Part shown: positions 1 to 9,118 of the stretch, piece by piece | Layout of the letters: each line of letters starts with the position of its first letter | How positions within the stretch are numbered: the first letter of the stretch is position 1 | DNA from: Gammaproteobacteria bacterium | GTDB taxonomy: Bacteria; Pseudomonadota; Gammaproteobacteria; Eutrophobiales; Eutrophobiaceae | Direction: 5' to 3' | Assembly (NCBI GenBank): GCA_026710545.1 | Contig: JAPOQU010000104.1 | Location: 1-34,473 of the forward strand | DNA length: 34,473 nt | Program-made: the position numbers and the translations under genes | Notes under the pieces: model-generated | Databases searched by the model: none | The model's input: only the letters and a program-made list of their open reading frames with translations | Told to the model about the DNA's origin: nothing

Positions 1-213
1 CCACTTGATAAGGGCAGCAAAGGCAATAAACAGGGCGAGCATTTTCCAGATAATCCGATTTTCCTGATCTTTCAATTTCATATCCAGGTAATCCCTGGTT
101 ACTATATCTGCGCCGTGTTCATTCATGGCGGATACAATCGCCTCTGCCTGCTCGTCCGGAACACCGGAATCAGCGATGATTCTTATAGCCTTGTGTGTAT
201 CTGTGATTATCAT
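1..213 (-). CDS. partial small membrane protein, DUF1640/CCDC90-like (3' end outside window)
   Basis: Reading the minus strand from an ATG at 213 gives 71 uninterrupted codons that run off the left edge. The product begins MIITDTHKAIRIIADSG, continues with a charged, helix-prone stretch (PDEQAEAIVSAMNEHGADIV, then DYLDMKLKDQENRI) and ends in a hydrophobic segment WKMLALFIAFAALIKW, probably a membrane anchor. An N-terminal amphipathic region followed by a coiled coil and a C-terminal transmembrane helix resembles the small bacterial DUF1640 (CCDC90/MCUR1-like) proteins, whose function is unknown. It starts 32 bases beyond the dapB stop on the same strand, so it may be cotranscribed with dapB. 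That it is coding rests on the open frame and the sensible domain order; the family call is tentative because the C-terminus is cut off. Confidence 0.5.
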   Translation of the reverse strand, partial: MIITDTHKAIRIIADSGVPDEQAEAIVSAMNEHGADIVTRDYLDMKLKDQENRIIWKMLALFIAFAALIKW

Positions 214-245
214 GATACGAAGCTTAACATTCTAACCCATTCCGA

Positions 246-1049
246 TCAATGTAGACCCAGCACGTCCTGCATGCTGTACAGGCCGTTTTCCTTGTTCATG
301 ATCCACTGCGCGGCGCGCACCGCACCGCCGGCAAATGTCTTGCGGCTGGTGGCGACGTGCCTGATCTCCACCCGCTCGCCGGCGCCTGCGAACATGACGG
401 TGTGTTCGCCGACGATATCGCCGGCGCGTATGGTCTCAAAACCAATGGTCTTCCGGTCCCGGGGACCGGTAAAACCCTGCCGCCCGTAAACCGCACAGTC
501 CTCCAGGTCGCGTCCCAGGGTCTCCGCCACGATCTCGCCCAGCCGCACTGCAGTGCCCGACGGCGCATCGATCTTGCGGTTATGGTGCGCCTCGATAATC
601 TCGATATCCGTACTGTCGCCGATGGCGGCTGCCGCCAGTTCCGCCAGTTTGAAACACAGGTTCACGCCGGCGCTCATGTTCGGGGCGAATACGACCGCAA
701 TCTCTGCGCTCGCCGACCGTATTGCCTGCTGCTGTTCTGCGGACAACCCGGTTGTGCCGATGACCACTCTCTTTTTGCCGGCGCGGCACTGTTCCAGGTT
801 TTCCAGCACCGCATCTGCCCAGGTAAAGTCAATTAAAACGTCGAAGTCATCAATGACTGATTCGATATCATCGACTACGCTGACACCCAACCTGCCGATA
901 CCTGCCTGCTCACCCGCGTCCAGGCCAAGTGCCGGCGAACCGCTTTGTTCGATGGCTGCGCCGACCGAGACACCGTCAGTATCATTGACGACTTCCAGGA
1001 TGGTTTTTCCCATCCTTCCTGCGGCGCCGCATATACCTGCTTTAATCAT
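246..1049 (-). CDS. dapB: 4-hydroxy-tetrahydrodipicolinate reductase
   Basis: DapB reduces 4-hydroxy-tetrahydrodipicolinate with NAD(P)H in the diaminopimelate/lysine pathway, in the cytoplasm. The 267-residue product has the usual family length. The N-terminal Rossmann motif GAAGRMGK is at residues 8-15, FTWADAVLENL lies in the nucleotide-binding half, and the family signature EAHHNRKIDAPSGTA carries the catalytic His-His pair, the Lys and the substrate-binding loop. A GERVEIRHVATSRKTFAGGAVRAAQW-type C-terminal region completes the fold. It lies downstream of dnaJ on the same strand but behind a terminator and a repeat array, so it may have its own promoter. dapF, another enzyme of the same pathway, is in the window at about 22.4-23.3 kb. 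Identification is secure. Confidence 0.97.
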   Translation of the reverse strand: MIKAGICGAAGRMGKTILEVVNDTDGVSVGAAIEQSGSPALGLDAGEQAGIGRLGVSVVDDIESVIDDFDVLIDFTWADAVLENLEQCRAGKKRVVIGTTGLSAEQQQAIRSASAEIAVVFAPNMSAGVNLCFKLAELAAAAIGDSTDIEIIEAHHNRKIDAPSGTAVRLGEIVAETLGRDLEDCAVYGRQGFTGPRDRKTIGFETIRAGDIVGEHTVMFAGAGERVEIRHVATSRKTFAGGAVRAAQWIMNKENGLYSMQDVLGLH

Positions 1050-1061
1050 GAGTAAATTATA

Positions 1062-1225
1062 AATTGCGAATTACGAATTAGGAATTAGGAATTGGGGATG
1101 TTACGTAACTGTGTGCTTTGATTCAATTTGCGGAAGACATAAGATGCATTGAAAAACCGCCGCCACGGGCGGCACATTCATTCCTAATTCCTAATTCCTA
1201 ATTCCTAATTCCTAATTCTCAATTG
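1062..1225. repeat. inverted pair of ATTCCTA heptamer arrays
   Basis: The dapB-dnaJ gap carries a short run of AATTAGG-type heptamers (about 1062-1097: aattgcgaattacgaattaggaatt and onward) and, about 80 bases later in opposite orientation, five to six tandem copies of ATTCCTA (about 1180-1225). The two arrays can pair with each other and enclose the dnaJ terminator. The arms nearly touch the flanking coding ends. This could be a small mobile or expanding repeat; no open frame lies within it. Confidence 0.7.
1150..1174 (-). terminator. intrinsic terminator after dnaJ
   Basis: On the minus strand a perfect six-base-pair stem GCCGCC-CGT-GGCGGC (1159-1173) is followed by GGTTTTTC. A GC-rich hairpin with a run of five T residues, 60 bases beyond the dnaJ stop, is a standard Rho-independent terminator for the hrcA-grpE-dnaK-dnaJ unit. 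Confidence 0.65.
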
Positions 1226-1232
1226 TCGTCTT

Positions 1233-2363
1233 TCACTGGTTAGCATTATCAAAGAATTTTTTCACGCTGTCGAACCAGTTGCTGGCCCTTGGCCGGTAGC
1301 GCTTGTCATCTTCAAGCATGGATTCTTCGAATTGTTCCAATAAATCTTTTTGTTTGCTGCTCAGGTTAACGGGGGTCTCAACCGCTACCCGGCATAACAA
1401 GTCACCCCTTGCCGATGACCTGACCGAGCGCACGCCTTTGCCGCGCAGCCGGAATAATTTACCGCTTTGGGTTTCCGGCGGGATTTTGAGTTTGACTTTA
1501 CCGTCCAGCGTCGGAATCTCGATCTCCCGCCCCAGGGTGGCTGCGGCGAAACTGACCGGGATCTCGCAGAAGAGATCCGGGCCTTCACGGGTAAATATAT
1601 CGTGCTCCCTGACGATGACGTGCACATACAGATCACCTGCATGCGCACCGAATTCACCGGCTTCGCCTTCCCCGGACAAGCGTATCCGGTCGCCGGTATC
1701 GACACCGGCCGGGACTTTTACCGAGATGGTCTTGCTGTCCCGGACCCGGCCCTGCCCGCGGCAGGTACGGCACGGATCATTGATGGTTTTTCCCTGGCCG
1801 CGGCATTTCGGACAGGTCTGCTGCACCGAGAAAAACCCCTGTTGCATGCGGATCTGGCCGCTGCCGTTACAGGTGGCGCACTGAACCGGACTGGAACCCT
1901 GTTTGGCGCCGCTGCCGGAACAGGTGTTGCAGGTGACCAGCCTGGGCACCCTGATCTTGATGGTCGTGCCGGCTATGGCTTCCTCGAGATTCATCTCCAG
2001 GTCGTAACGCAGGTTCGACCCTGCCTGCGCGCGTTGCCCGCCGCGCCCCTGCGCGCCGAATATATCGCCGAAAACACTATCGAAAATATCGCCGAAGCCG
2101 CTGAATCCCTGGGCGTCCGGCCCTCCGGCAGACGTACTGACTCCGGCATGGCCGAATTGATCGTAAGCAGCCCGTTTCTGCTGGTCGCTCAGAATATCAT
2201 TGGCTTCCTTTGCCTCCTTGAATTTCTCCTCCGCCTCCTGGTTATCCGGATTGCGGTCCGGATGGTACTTCATTGCCAGGCGGCGGAATGCTTTTTTTAT
2301 ATCGGCATCGGACGCATTTTTTGATACGCCAAGAACATCATAATAATCTCGTTTCGCAGACAT
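1233..2363 (-). CDS. dnaJ: chaperone protein DnaJ (Hsp40)
   Basis: DnaJ is the co-chaperone that delivers unfolded substrates to DnaK and stimulates its ATPase. The 376-residue product shows the full type I layout: an N-terminal J domain with the HPD motif (KYHPDRNPD, around residues 31-39), a Gly/Phe-rich linker ([19 protein letters not shown]), four zinc-binding CxxCxGxG repeats ([32 protein letters not shown]) and the C-terminal substrate-binding domains. The ATG lies directly next to the dnaK stop codon with no intervening base, so translation is probably coupled. It is the last gene of the heat-shock operon and is followed by an intrinsic terminator. Confidence 0.98.
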   Translation of the reverse strand: MSAKRDYYDVLGVSKNASDADIKKAFRRLAMKYHPDRNPDNQEAEEKFKEAKEANDILSDQQKRAAYDQFGHAGVSTSAGGPDAQGFSGFGDIFDSVFGDIFGAQGRGGQRAQAGSNLRYDLEMNLEEAIAGTTIKIRVPRLVTCNTCSGSGAKQGSSPVQCATCNGSGQIRMQQGFFSVQQTCPKCRGQGKTINDPCRTCRGQGRVRDSKTISVKVPAGVDTGDRIRLSGEGEAGEFGAHAGDLYVHVIVREHDIFTREGPDLFCEIPVSFAAATLGREIEIPTLDGKVKLKIPPETQSGKLFRLRGKGVRSVRSSARGDLLCRVAVETPVNLSSKQKDLLEQFEESMLEDDKRYRPRASNWFDSVKKFFDNANQ

Positions 2364-4295
2364 TTACTTCTTGTTGTCATCCACTTCCTCGAATTCAGCA
2401 TCGACGACATTTTCATTGCCGGCGCCGTTATCCCCGCCTGCAGACCCGTCTTCTGCGTTGGCGCCTTCAGCTTCGGCCTGTTGCTGGTATGCCTTTTCCG
2501 CCAGTTTGCCTGCGACTTCCGCCAGTTTACGGGATTTTTCTTCAATGGCGTCCTTGTCATCCCCTTTCAGGGCTTCTTCAACGTCGGTAATGGCAGCCTC
2601 GATATCCTTCTTTTCCTGTTCGTCGACCTTGTCGCCCAGTTCGTCGATGGACTTCTTCGTCGAGTACACCAGGTTCTCCGCCATGTTACGGGATTCAACC
2701 AGTTCCTTTGCCTGCCGGTCCTCCTCGGCATGCGCCTCCGCGTCCCTGACCATGTTTTCGATTTCCTCATCGGACAGTCCGCTGGACGCCTTGATGACGA
2801 TGGACTGTTCCTTGCCTGTCGCCTTGTCTTTTGCCGACACGTTCAATATGCCGTTGGCGTCTATATCGAATGTCACTTCTATCTGGGGCACGCCCCGGGG
2901 CGCGGTCGGAATGTCCGTCAGGTCGAAACGGCCCAGGGATTTATTGCCTGCCACCATTTCGCGCTCACCCTGCAGGACATGCACGGTCACCGCAGTCTGG
3001 TTATCGTCAGCGGTGGAAAATACCTGTTGCGCCTTGGTCGGGATGGTTGTGTTCTTCTCAATGAGCTTGGTCATAACGCCGCCCAGGGTCTCAATACCCA
3101 GTGAGAGAGGCGTCACGTCAAGCAACAACACGTCCTTTACGTCACCACCGAGCACGCCTGCCTGGATCGCCGCGCCAACCGCAACGGCTTCATCCGGGTT
3201 AACGTCCTTGCGCGGTTCCTGGCCGAAGAACTCCTTGACCTTCTCCTGAACCTTGGGCATACGGGTCTGCCCGCCCACCAGGATAACGTCGGTGATATCA
3301 GAGGCGGAATACCCGGCGTCTTCCAGGGCCACACGGCACGGTTCAATGGTGCGTTGAACCAGGTCTTCCACCAGCGACTCGAGCCGGGAGCGGCTAAGCT
3401 TGATATTGAGATGCTTGGGGCCGCCGGCATCCGCAGTGATATAAGGCAGGTTGATGTCGGTCTGTTGACTGGACGACAACTCTATCTTCGCCTTTTCCGC
3501 CGCCTCTTTCAGGCGTTGCAACGCCAGCGGGTCGCTGTGGAGATCGATACCCTGGTCCTTCTTGAATTCGTCGCAGAGAAAATCGATGACGCGCAGGTCA
3601 AAATCTTCCCCGCCCAGAAAGGTATCGCCATTGGTGGACAACACCTCGAACTGGTGCTCGCCATCCACCTCGGCTATTTCAATTATGGAAACGTCGAAGG
3701 TGCCGCCGCCGAGATCATACACGGCCAGCCTGGAATCTCCCTGTTTCTTGTCCATGCCGTAGGCCAGGGCTGCAGCCGTCGGTTCATTAATTATGCGCCG
3801 CACCTCAAGTCCCGCGATCTTGCCTGCGTCCTTGGTTGCCTGGCGTTGTGAATCATTGAAATAGGCCGGGACGGTAATCACTGCCTCCGTCACCGCTTCA
3901 CCCAGGTAGTCCTCGGCAGTCTGTTTCATCTTCATCAGGACGCGTGCGGACATTTCCGGCGGCGCCATTTTTTTACCTTTAATCTCCACCCAGGCGTCGC
4001 CGTTGTCCGCTTTTACGATTTTATACGGGACCATATCAATGTCCTTTTGCACTACGCCGTCTTCAAATCGCCGGCCGATTAACCGTTTGACCGCAAACAA
4101 GGTATTGTCCGGGTTGGTAACCGCCTGGCGCTTGGCCGACTGGCCCACCAGTACTTCGTCGTCGTCGGAAAACGCGACAACGGACGGCGTGGTCCGGCCG
4201 CCTTCGCTGTTTTCAATGACCCGTGCCTGGCCGCCTTCCAGAACCGCGACGCAGGAATTTGTTGTGCCCAGGTCTATGCCGATAATTTTGCTCAT
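2364..4295 (-). CDS. dnaK: molecular chaperone DnaK (Hsp70)
   Basis: DnaK is the ATP-driven Hsp70 chaperone of the cytoplasm. The 643-residue product begins [18 protein letters not shown] (phosphate-1 motif) and contains the Hsp70 signatures [13 protein letters not shown] and [11 protein letters not shown]. The substrate-binding domain follows ([13 protein letters not shown]), and the C-terminal helical lid ends in an acidic tail [14 protein letters not shown] typical of proteobacterial DnaK. The length equals the family norm. It lies between grpE (135-base gap) and dnaJ (no gap). The gap to grpE contains a plausible heat-shock sigma-32 promoter, so dnaKJ can be induced separately from hrcA-grpE. 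Confidence 0.99.
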   Translation of the reverse strand: MSKIIGIDLGTTNSCVAVLEGGQARVIENSEGGRTTPSVVAFSDDDEVLVGQSAKRQAVTNPDNTLFAVKRLIGRRFEDGVVQKDIDMVPYKIVKADNGDAWVEIKGKKMAPPEMSARVLMKMKQTAEDYLGEAVTEAVITVPAYFNDSQRQATKDAGKIAGLEVRRIINEPTAAALAYGMDKKQGDSRLAVYDLGGGTFDVSIIEIAEVDGEHQFEVLSTNGDTFLGGEDFDLRVIDFLCDEFKKDQGIDLHSDPLALQRLKEAAEKAKIELSSSQQTDINLPYITADAGGPKHLNIKLSRSRLESLVEDLVQRTIEPCRVALEDAGYSASDITDVILVGGQTRMPKVQEKVKEFFGQEPRKDVNPDEAVAVGAAIQAGVLGGDVKDVLLLDVTPLSLGIETLGGVMTKLIEKNTTIPTKAQQVFSTADDNQTAVTVHVLQGEREMVAGNKSLGRFDLTDIPTAPRGVPQIEVTFDIDANGILNVSAKDKATGKEQSIVIKASSGLSDEEIENMVRDAEAHAEEDRQAKELVESRNMAENLVYSTKKSIDELGDKVDEQEKKDIEAAITDVEEALKGDDKDAIEEKSRKLAEVAGKLAEKAYQQQAEAEGANAEDGSAGGDNGAGNENVVDAEFEEVDDNKK

Positions 4296-4390
4296 CTCTC
4301 AAGCCTCTTTAATATTCCTGACTGTTATATTTCGTTTATAACCCTTGCGGTGCATACAGCGGGGGTTACTGCGTCAAGGGCTGACAGGTA

Positions 4391-4418
4391 TATGTGGGTC
4401 ATTCCCCTGAAATTCAAG
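4391..4418 (-). promoter_or_regulatory. candidate sigma-32 promoter for dnaKJ
   Basis: On the minus strand CTTGAA (4413-4418) is followed after 14 bases by CCCACATA (4391-4398). The sigma-32 consensus is CTTGAA, a 13-17 base spacer, then CCCCATnT. The -35 match is perfect, the -10 partial. It sits about 95 bases upstream of the dnaK start in the grpE-dnaK gap, where such a promoter is expected. Confidence 0.5.
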
Positions 4419-4430
4419 TAATATTCGGGA

Positions 4431-5048
4431 TTATTTTGCCACCACGACCATGGCAGGCCTGACCAGGCGGCCGTTCAATTCGTAACCTTTCTGCATCACG
4501 GTTACGACCTGGCCCGGTTCACTGCCTTCCAGTTCCTGCATCGATACAGCCTCGTGCCATTCCGGATCAAACTTCTCACCGGCCGGATCAATGGTCTTTA
4601 CCCCGAACTTGCCCATCCGGTCGAACAGCATCTTCAGGGTCAGGTCCATCCCCTCACGTAAACTCTCGATATCTTCCGCGGACTGTGATGCGTTGATGCC
4701 CAGTTCCATACTGTCCAGTACGGGTAACAATTCACTGACGAATCTTTCCAGCGCATATTTATGCGCGTTTTCAATGTCGCGGGACGTGCGTTTACGGATA
4801 TTGTCCAACTCCGCAGTTGCGCGTACCGCTTTGTCACTGCTTTCCTGAACCTCCATTTTCAACCTCTCGATATCCTGCAACAGCCCGGCAACCTGGTCTG
4901 TGGTTGCCTCCTGCCGCTCATCAACCTCTTCCTGTGCCAGGGTAGTCGCCTCTACCTCGACCTCTTCGGCATCTGTTTCTGCTGCAGCAGATTTCTCAGC
5001 CTCTCCGGTTCCTTCACCGTTAACTGCTTGTTTTTTTTCATCAACCAT
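4431..5048 (-). CDS. grpE: nucleotide exchange factor GrpE
   Basis: GrpE releases ADP from DnaK and works as a dimer with DnaJ in the chaperone cycle. The 205-residue product has a long acidic, low-complexity N-terminus (rich in E, A and T, residues about 1-50), a coiled coil (LLQDIERLKMEVQESSDKAVRATAELDNIRKRT) and the C-terminal beta domain with the family signature FDPEWHEAVSMQE and QKGYELNGRLVRPAMVVVAK. It is the usual size for the family. It follows hrcA after a 177-base gap largely filled by an inverted-repeat element. Confidence 0.96.
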   Translation of the reverse strand: MVDEKKQAVNGEGTGEAEKSAAAETDAEEVEVEATTLAQEEVDERQEATTDQVAGLLQDIERLKMEVQESSDKAVRATAELDNIRKRTSRDIENAHKYALERFVSELLPVLDSMELGINASQSAEDIESLREGMDLTLKMLFDRMGKFGVKTIDPAGEKFDPEWHEAVSMQELEGSEPGQVVTVMQKGYELNGRLVRPAMVVVAK

Positions 5049-5069
5049 AATTCATCTCATTAAATAAAA

Positions 5070-5215
5070 AATCATCCGCGGATGACGCAGATTATCGCAG
5101 ACCAAAAAGACTATTTAACTTTGGCCAAACGGACAAATTTGAAAGCCGCAGAGGGCATAGAGATAAGGGTTTGTGGAAAACAAATCTGCGTTCATCTGCG
5201 TCATCTGCGGATGAA
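5070..5215. repeat. TCTGCG-family terminal inverted repeat element (copy 1)
   Basis: Two arms of about 32 bases face each other between hrcA and grpE. The left arm (about 5070-5101) reads ATCATCCGCGGATGACGCAG and onward. The right arm (about 5183-5214) is its near-perfect reverse complement. The roughly 80 bases between them differ from the interior of the copy at 15871-16130. The element occupies nearly the whole gap, right up to the hrcA stop, and encodes nothing visible. It looks like a MITE-like or hairpin repeat family. Confidence 0.75.
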
Positions 5216-5225
5216 TAGATATGGA

Positions 5226-6284
5226 CTAATCCGCAGAATTCAAGACCGAACCCAGTATCCGGGCGGTCACATCCACGATCGGGATGACCCGTTCATAGTC
5301 CATACGGGTAGGGCCTATTACGCCCAGTACGCCGAGGACCTGGCCCTCCCCTGCGTAAGGAGACGTGACGACACTGCAATTATCCAGTACCTCATAGCCC
5401 GATTCCTCGCCTATGAATATCTGTACACCCTTGGCACTGATCGCATTTTCCAGCAAATGCAGGATGTCGCGCTTGCGGTTGAAGCTCTCGAACAGCCGTT
5501 TCAATTTTTCCAGGTCGCTGAGTTCGGCCACACCCATCAGGTTGGTATGACCGGAAATTACAACGTTGTCCTCCGCAGCGGGAACGACGAAGGCCTTCTG
5601 CGTCATCTCAATGGCCGCCTGCATCAGTTCATTTACATCTTCCTTTAATTTTCTCAGTTCACCGAGCAACTCGGCCCTTATCGTATCCAGGTTCTTGCCG
5701 CGAAAAGTGGAATTCAGGTAGTTTGCAGTGCGTTGCAACTGTGATTGCGTATAGGTTTTTGCCGTGTGTATGATCCTGTTCTGGATCTCCTTGTCGCTCA
5801 ATACCAGTATGACAAGGATGCGGTTCTCGGAAAGGGCGATGAACTCGATGTGTTCGAGTGAAGTCTGCCGCTTGCGGGGCAGCATGACAACTGCAGCGAG
5901 GTTGGTGATATCGGACAGCAGGCTCGAGGCGCGTACTACCAGGTGCTGCATATCTGCCTCCGCGGCCATTTCCCGCGCCATGCGTTCCATCTGGTTTTCT
6001 TCCAGTTGTTCAACGCAGAGCAGACTGTCCACGAACAACCGGTAACCGCGGGCTGTCGGGACCCGCCCGGCAGACGTATGGGGTGAACGCAATAACCCCA
6101 TATCCTCCAGGTCAGCCATCACGTTGCGGATGGTGGCCGGGCTTAATGCCAGGTCGGTATCGCGCGCCAGGGTACGCGAACCGACCGGATGCCCATCCTG
6201 GATAAAATGTTCCACCAGGGACTTGAACAGCAACAGACTGCGTTCGTTCAAATCAAAAATGGGCTGTGTACGATTTTTTGGCAT
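5226..6284 (-). CDS. hrcA: heat-inducible transcription repressor HrcA
   Basis: HrcA represses heat-shock genes by binding CIRCE operators and needs GroEL for activity. The 352-residue product matches family length. It has an N-terminal winged helix (RSLLLFKSLVEHFIQDGHPVGSRTLA, then LSPATIRNVMADLEDMGLL and the SPHTSAGRVPTARGYRLFVD hallmark) and a GAF-like C-terminal domain ending GVIGPTRMDYERVIPIVDVTARILG. It is first in the hrcA-grpE-dnaK-dnaJ operon. A CIRCE-like inverted repeat overlapping a promoter lies 35-64 bases upstream of its ATG, so autoregulation is likely. Confidence 0.98.
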   Translation of the reverse strand: MPKNRTQPIFDLNERSLLLFKSLVEHFIQDGHPVGSRTLARDTDLALSPATIRNVMADLEDMGLLRSPHTSAGRVPTARGYRLFVDSLLCVEQLEENQMERMAREMAAEADMQHLVVRASSLLSDITNLAAVVMLPRKRQTSLEHIEFIALSENRILVILVLSDKEIQNRIIHTAKTYTQSQLQRTANYLNSTFRGKNLDTIRAELLGELRKLKEDVNELMQAAIEMTQKAFVVPAAEDNVVISGHTNLMGVAELSDLEKLKRLFESFNRKRDILHLLENAISAKGVQIFIGEESGYEVLDNCSVVTSPYAGEGQVLGVLGVIGPTRMDYERVIPIVDVTARILGSVLNSAD

Positions 6285-6318
6285 TGTTCAGTCAAATGTG
6301 GCAAAGTTTCCAGGTAAA

Positions 6319-6348
6319 ACGTTATCACTTGTGTCGCGTCAGTGCAAA
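6319..6348 (-). promoter_or_regulatory. degenerate CIRCE operator overlapping the hrcA promoter
   Basis: The plus strand reads TTATCACTT (6322-6330), nine bases, then CAGTGCAAA (6340-6348). The CIRCE consensus is TTAGCACTC-N9-GAGTGCTAA: 14 of 18 half-site bases match and the nine-base spacing is exact. On the minus strand the same bases give TTGCAC (6342-6347), a 17-base spacer and TAACGT (6319-6324), a weak sigma-70 promoter pointing at hrcA. An operator overlapping the promoter fits HrcA autorepression. Confidence 0.6.
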
Positions 6349-6403
6349 ATCATATCGGCTGGCCCGGCAGGACATGATGTTACCTGTCCGGCTAATATAA
6401 ACC

Positions 6404-7270
6404 ATGACCATGTTTAACACTATAGCCATAATTACCAATAATAGCACTGCTGAAATAATTTATACATTACAAGCAGTTATAGAATATCTCCAGGAGCGTG
6501 ACAAGGAAGTGATCCTGGATGAGTTTTCCACCAGGCTGGTACCCAATGTAAATCTGCCCCAGGGAAATGCGGATTTTTTCGGCAGGAACTGTGACCTGGC
6601 CATTGCCATTGGCGGCGACGGCACCATGTTGCGGGCCGCCCACCTGCTGGCGGATTACAATATTCCATTACTGGGAATTAACCGGGGACGCCTCGGTTTC
6701 CTGGCTGATATTCCCGCCAACGCCGTAATACGCTGTCTCGACGAAATCCTGCGCGGGAACTTCATCGAAGACGAGCGCTTCCAGTTGCATTGCGAAATTG
6801 AAAGCAAGGGTAAAACCCTGATGGAGAGCCATGCTTTCAATGATGTCATTATCCAAAAAGGCAATATCGCCAAACTGATTGAACTTGAAACCTTCGTCAA
6901 CGGCAATTTTCTTCACAGGCAGCGTTCCGACGGCATGATCGTCTCATCCCCCACCGGTTCAACCGCGTATGCGCTTGCTGGCGGCGGCCCGATATTGCAC
7001 CCGGCGCTCAACGCGCTGGTGCTGGTGCCGATCTGTCCGCATACCCTGAGTAACCGGCCGGTTGTCATTGACGGCAACAGCGTGGTAGAGGTCATCATCG
7101 GCACCCCGCAAATCGACCGCGCCTACCTTACCTGCGATGGGGAAATCGTCTGTGAACTGGTCACCGGAGACAAGATAAACATACAGAAAAAAGACAAGAA
7201 AATACGGCTTATACACCCCGCGGACCACGATCATTTCAAGATACTGAGAGATAAATTAAACTGGGGATAG
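6404..7270 (+). CDS. nadK: NAD kinase
   Basis: NadK phosphorylates NAD to NADP with ATP or polyphosphate. The 288-residue product has the hallmark GGDGT at residues 70-74 (AIGGDGTMLRAAHLL), the LGINRGRLGFLAD motif, and the nucleotide-binding signature SDGMIVSSPTGSTAYALAGGGP. It has normal family length. ATG at 6404 or 6410 could be the start; either leaves the domain intact. It is divergent from hrcA and shares its 119-base upstream region, so the CIRCE-like site could also influence it. The nadK-recN order on the same strand is common in gammaproteobacteria. Confidence 0.97.
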   Translation: MTMFNTIAIITNNSTAEIIYTLQAVIEYLQERDKEVILDEFSTRLVPNVNLPQGNADFFGRNCDLAIAIGGDGTMLRAAHLLADYNIPLLGINRGRLGFLADIPANAVIRCLDEILRGNFIEDERFQLHCEIESKGKTLMESHAFNDVIIQKGNIAKLIELETFVNGNFLHRQRSDGMIVSSPTGSTAYALAGGGPILHPALNALVLVPICPHTLSNRPVVIDGNSVVEVIIGTPQIDRAYLTCDGEIVCELVTGDKINIQKKDKKIRLIHPADHDHFKILRDKLNWG

Positions 7271-7307
7271 GCTTTTTTGCCACAGAGGGCACACACTCTA
7301 CAAGTAT

Positions 7308-7408
7308 GGGTTCAGGATTACATTTCAGGAATGTCATCCGCAGGGACAGCGGATGATAAGCGTACAGGGATGTATTCACAGCGTGTCCTGAAATGTAATC
7401 CTGAACCC
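7308..7408. repeat. perfect 23-bp inverted repeat with nested hairpin between nadK and recN
   Basis: The arm at 7308-7330 (starts GGGTTCAGGATTACATTT) is exactly reverse-complemented at 7386-7408. Between the arms CATCCGC (7335-7341) can pair with GCGGATG (7349-7355), giving a nested hairpin. The 173-base gap around it holds no gene. The structure could be a small palindromic mobile element, and on RNA it could fold in the recN leader, because it ends 35 bases before the recN start. Confidence 0.85.
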
Positions 7409-7443
7409 GTCAAGACTGCATATATACCTGTAACAGAAATATT

Positions 7444-9111
7444 ATGTTGAAACATCTTTGTATCAGCAATCTTGCAGTAATAGAGAATGTTGAGTTGTCG
7501 TTCAGGGAAGGTCTGACGGTGCTGACCGGCGAAACCGGCGCCGGTAAATCCATCCTGGTAGATGCCCTGGGACTGGTGCTGGGCGACCGCGCGGACACCT
7601 CCGTCATACGAACGGGATGCGCACGCACCGAGATCAGCGCCATGTTCGGTGTCGGGGAAAATGGACAGGTATTACAACTGCTGGATGAACAATCCATAAG
7701 CGTCCCGGATAACGAGTTGCTGCTGCGCCGGATAATCGGCAATGACGGACGCTCGCGGGCCTACATCAATACCACTCCTGTAACGCTGCAATTGCTGCGC
7801 GAGACCGGTTCGTTCCTGGTTGATATACATGGACAACATGGGAACCAGGGATTATCGAAAAGGGACGTCCAGAGAGAATTACTGGATGGCTTTGGAGACT
7901 ATGACGACGTACTGGAGCAGGTAAGCCGCGCGTTTGAAAAATGGGATGGCGTCAACCGTGAGTTACACACGTTGACCGGGGCTGCGGGAGATTCGGGCAC
8001 CCAGCAATCATTGCTCAAATACCAGGTGGATGAACTGGAAGGGCTGGGACTGGAGGAAGAGGAGGTGGACCGCCTGGAAAAGGAATACAAGCGCCTGGTC
8101 AACATGAACAGTCTGCTCGAGACTTCCCAACAGTCCCTGAACAGTCTGTACGAGGGTGAACACTCGGTGAACGACAGGATAAGTACCGTTAAAAAGGAAC
8201 TGGACGCCATGGAAAGGTTCGACCCGCGCCTGGCGGGCATCACGGAATTACTGGAAAATGCCGCCATTAACGTTACCGAAGCGGCAGATGAGTTACGGGC
8301 ATATCTGCAAAACCTGGACCAGGATCCCGCTCGCCTGCACCAGGTGGAACAGCGCCTGGGGCAGTTGCACGACATCGCCCGGAAGCACCGTGTGCAACCG
8401 CAACTGCTGCTGTCACACTATTTGTCATTAAAAGATAAACTGGACGCCATGGAAACGAATCGCGAACGCAGGGAGGAACTGGAACAGCAGCAACTCAAGG
8501 CGCTCGAAGAATACCGGGCGGCAACAGATCGCCTTGGCGAGCGCCGGCGCCTGTGCGCAAAACTGATGGCGGCAGATATCAGTGGCAGAATACGCAGCCT
8601 GGGCATGCCTGAAGGCGCTCTCCAGATCAACGTCTCCCCGGGTCCTGATCTGAAACCCCACAGAAAGGGAAATAACCAGGTTGAATTTCTTGTTTCAGTC
8701 AACCCGGGACAGGCTATGCTACCGTTGAGGAAAGTCGCCTCCGGCGGTGAACTCTCGCGTATCAGCCTGGCGATTCAGGCCGGCATCAACCTGGACAGCG
8801 AGGTAGCGACCATGATTTTTGACGAAGTGGACGCGGGTATCGCCGGGGGAATTGCAGAAATTGTCGGGAACCTGCTGCACCGGCTTGGCGCGGAGAGGCA
8901 AATCCTTTGCGTAACCCACCTGCCGCAGGTCGCTTCACAGGGGGATAGCCACATCAGGGTAACAAAGACCTCTGATAAAACGACCACCCGGACCCAGGTC
9001 CAGGAACTGGACGAGGAACAACGGGTGGAAGAGATCGCCCGCATGCTGGGCGGCATCAGGATCTCGCAACAGTCCCGGGAGCATGCCCGCGAGATGCTCG
9101 GTTCCGGCTAA
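7444..9111 (+). CDS. recN: DNA repair protein RecN
   Basis: RecN is an SMC-like ATPase acting in double-strand break repair. The 555-residue product has normal length. The Walker A motif GETGAGKS is at residues 29-36, and the family-typical IHGQHGNQGL follows. Two long coiled-coil arms surround the middle (for example LEEEEVDRLEKEYKRLVNM and ETNRERREELEQQQLKAL). The ABC signature KVASGGELSRISLAIQ and Walker B TMIFDEVDAGIAGG lie near the C-terminus, followed by CVTHLPQVAS. It converges on cobO with a gap of only seven bases, so the two transcripts probably overlap. Confidence 0.98.
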   Translation: MLKHLCISNLAVIENVELSFREGLTVLTGETGAGKSILVDALGLVLGDRADTSVIRTGCARTEISAMFGVGENGQVLQLLDEQSISVPDNELLLRRIIGNDGRSRAYINTTPVTLQLLRETGSFLVDIHGQHGNQGLSKRDVQRELLDGFGDYDDVLEQVSRAFEKWDGVNRELHTLTGAAGDSGTQQSLLKYQVDELEGLGLEEEEVDRLEKEYKRLVNMNSLLETSQQSLNSLYEGEHSVNDRISTVKKELDAMERFDPRLAGITELLENAAINVTEAADELRAYLQNLDQDPARLHQVEQRLGQLHDIARKHRVQPQLLLSHYLSLKDKLDAMETNRERREELEQQQLKALEEYRAATDRLGERRRLCAKLMAADISGRIRSLGMPEGALQINVSPGPDLKPHRKGNNQVEFLVSVNPGQAMLPLRKVASGGELSRISLAIQAGINLDSEVATMIFDEVDAGIAGGIAEIVGNLLHRLGAERQILCVTHLPQVASQGDSHIRVTKTSDKTTTRTQVQELDEEQRVEEIARMLGGIRISQQSREHAREMLGSG

Positions 9112-9118
9112 CCCGGAT

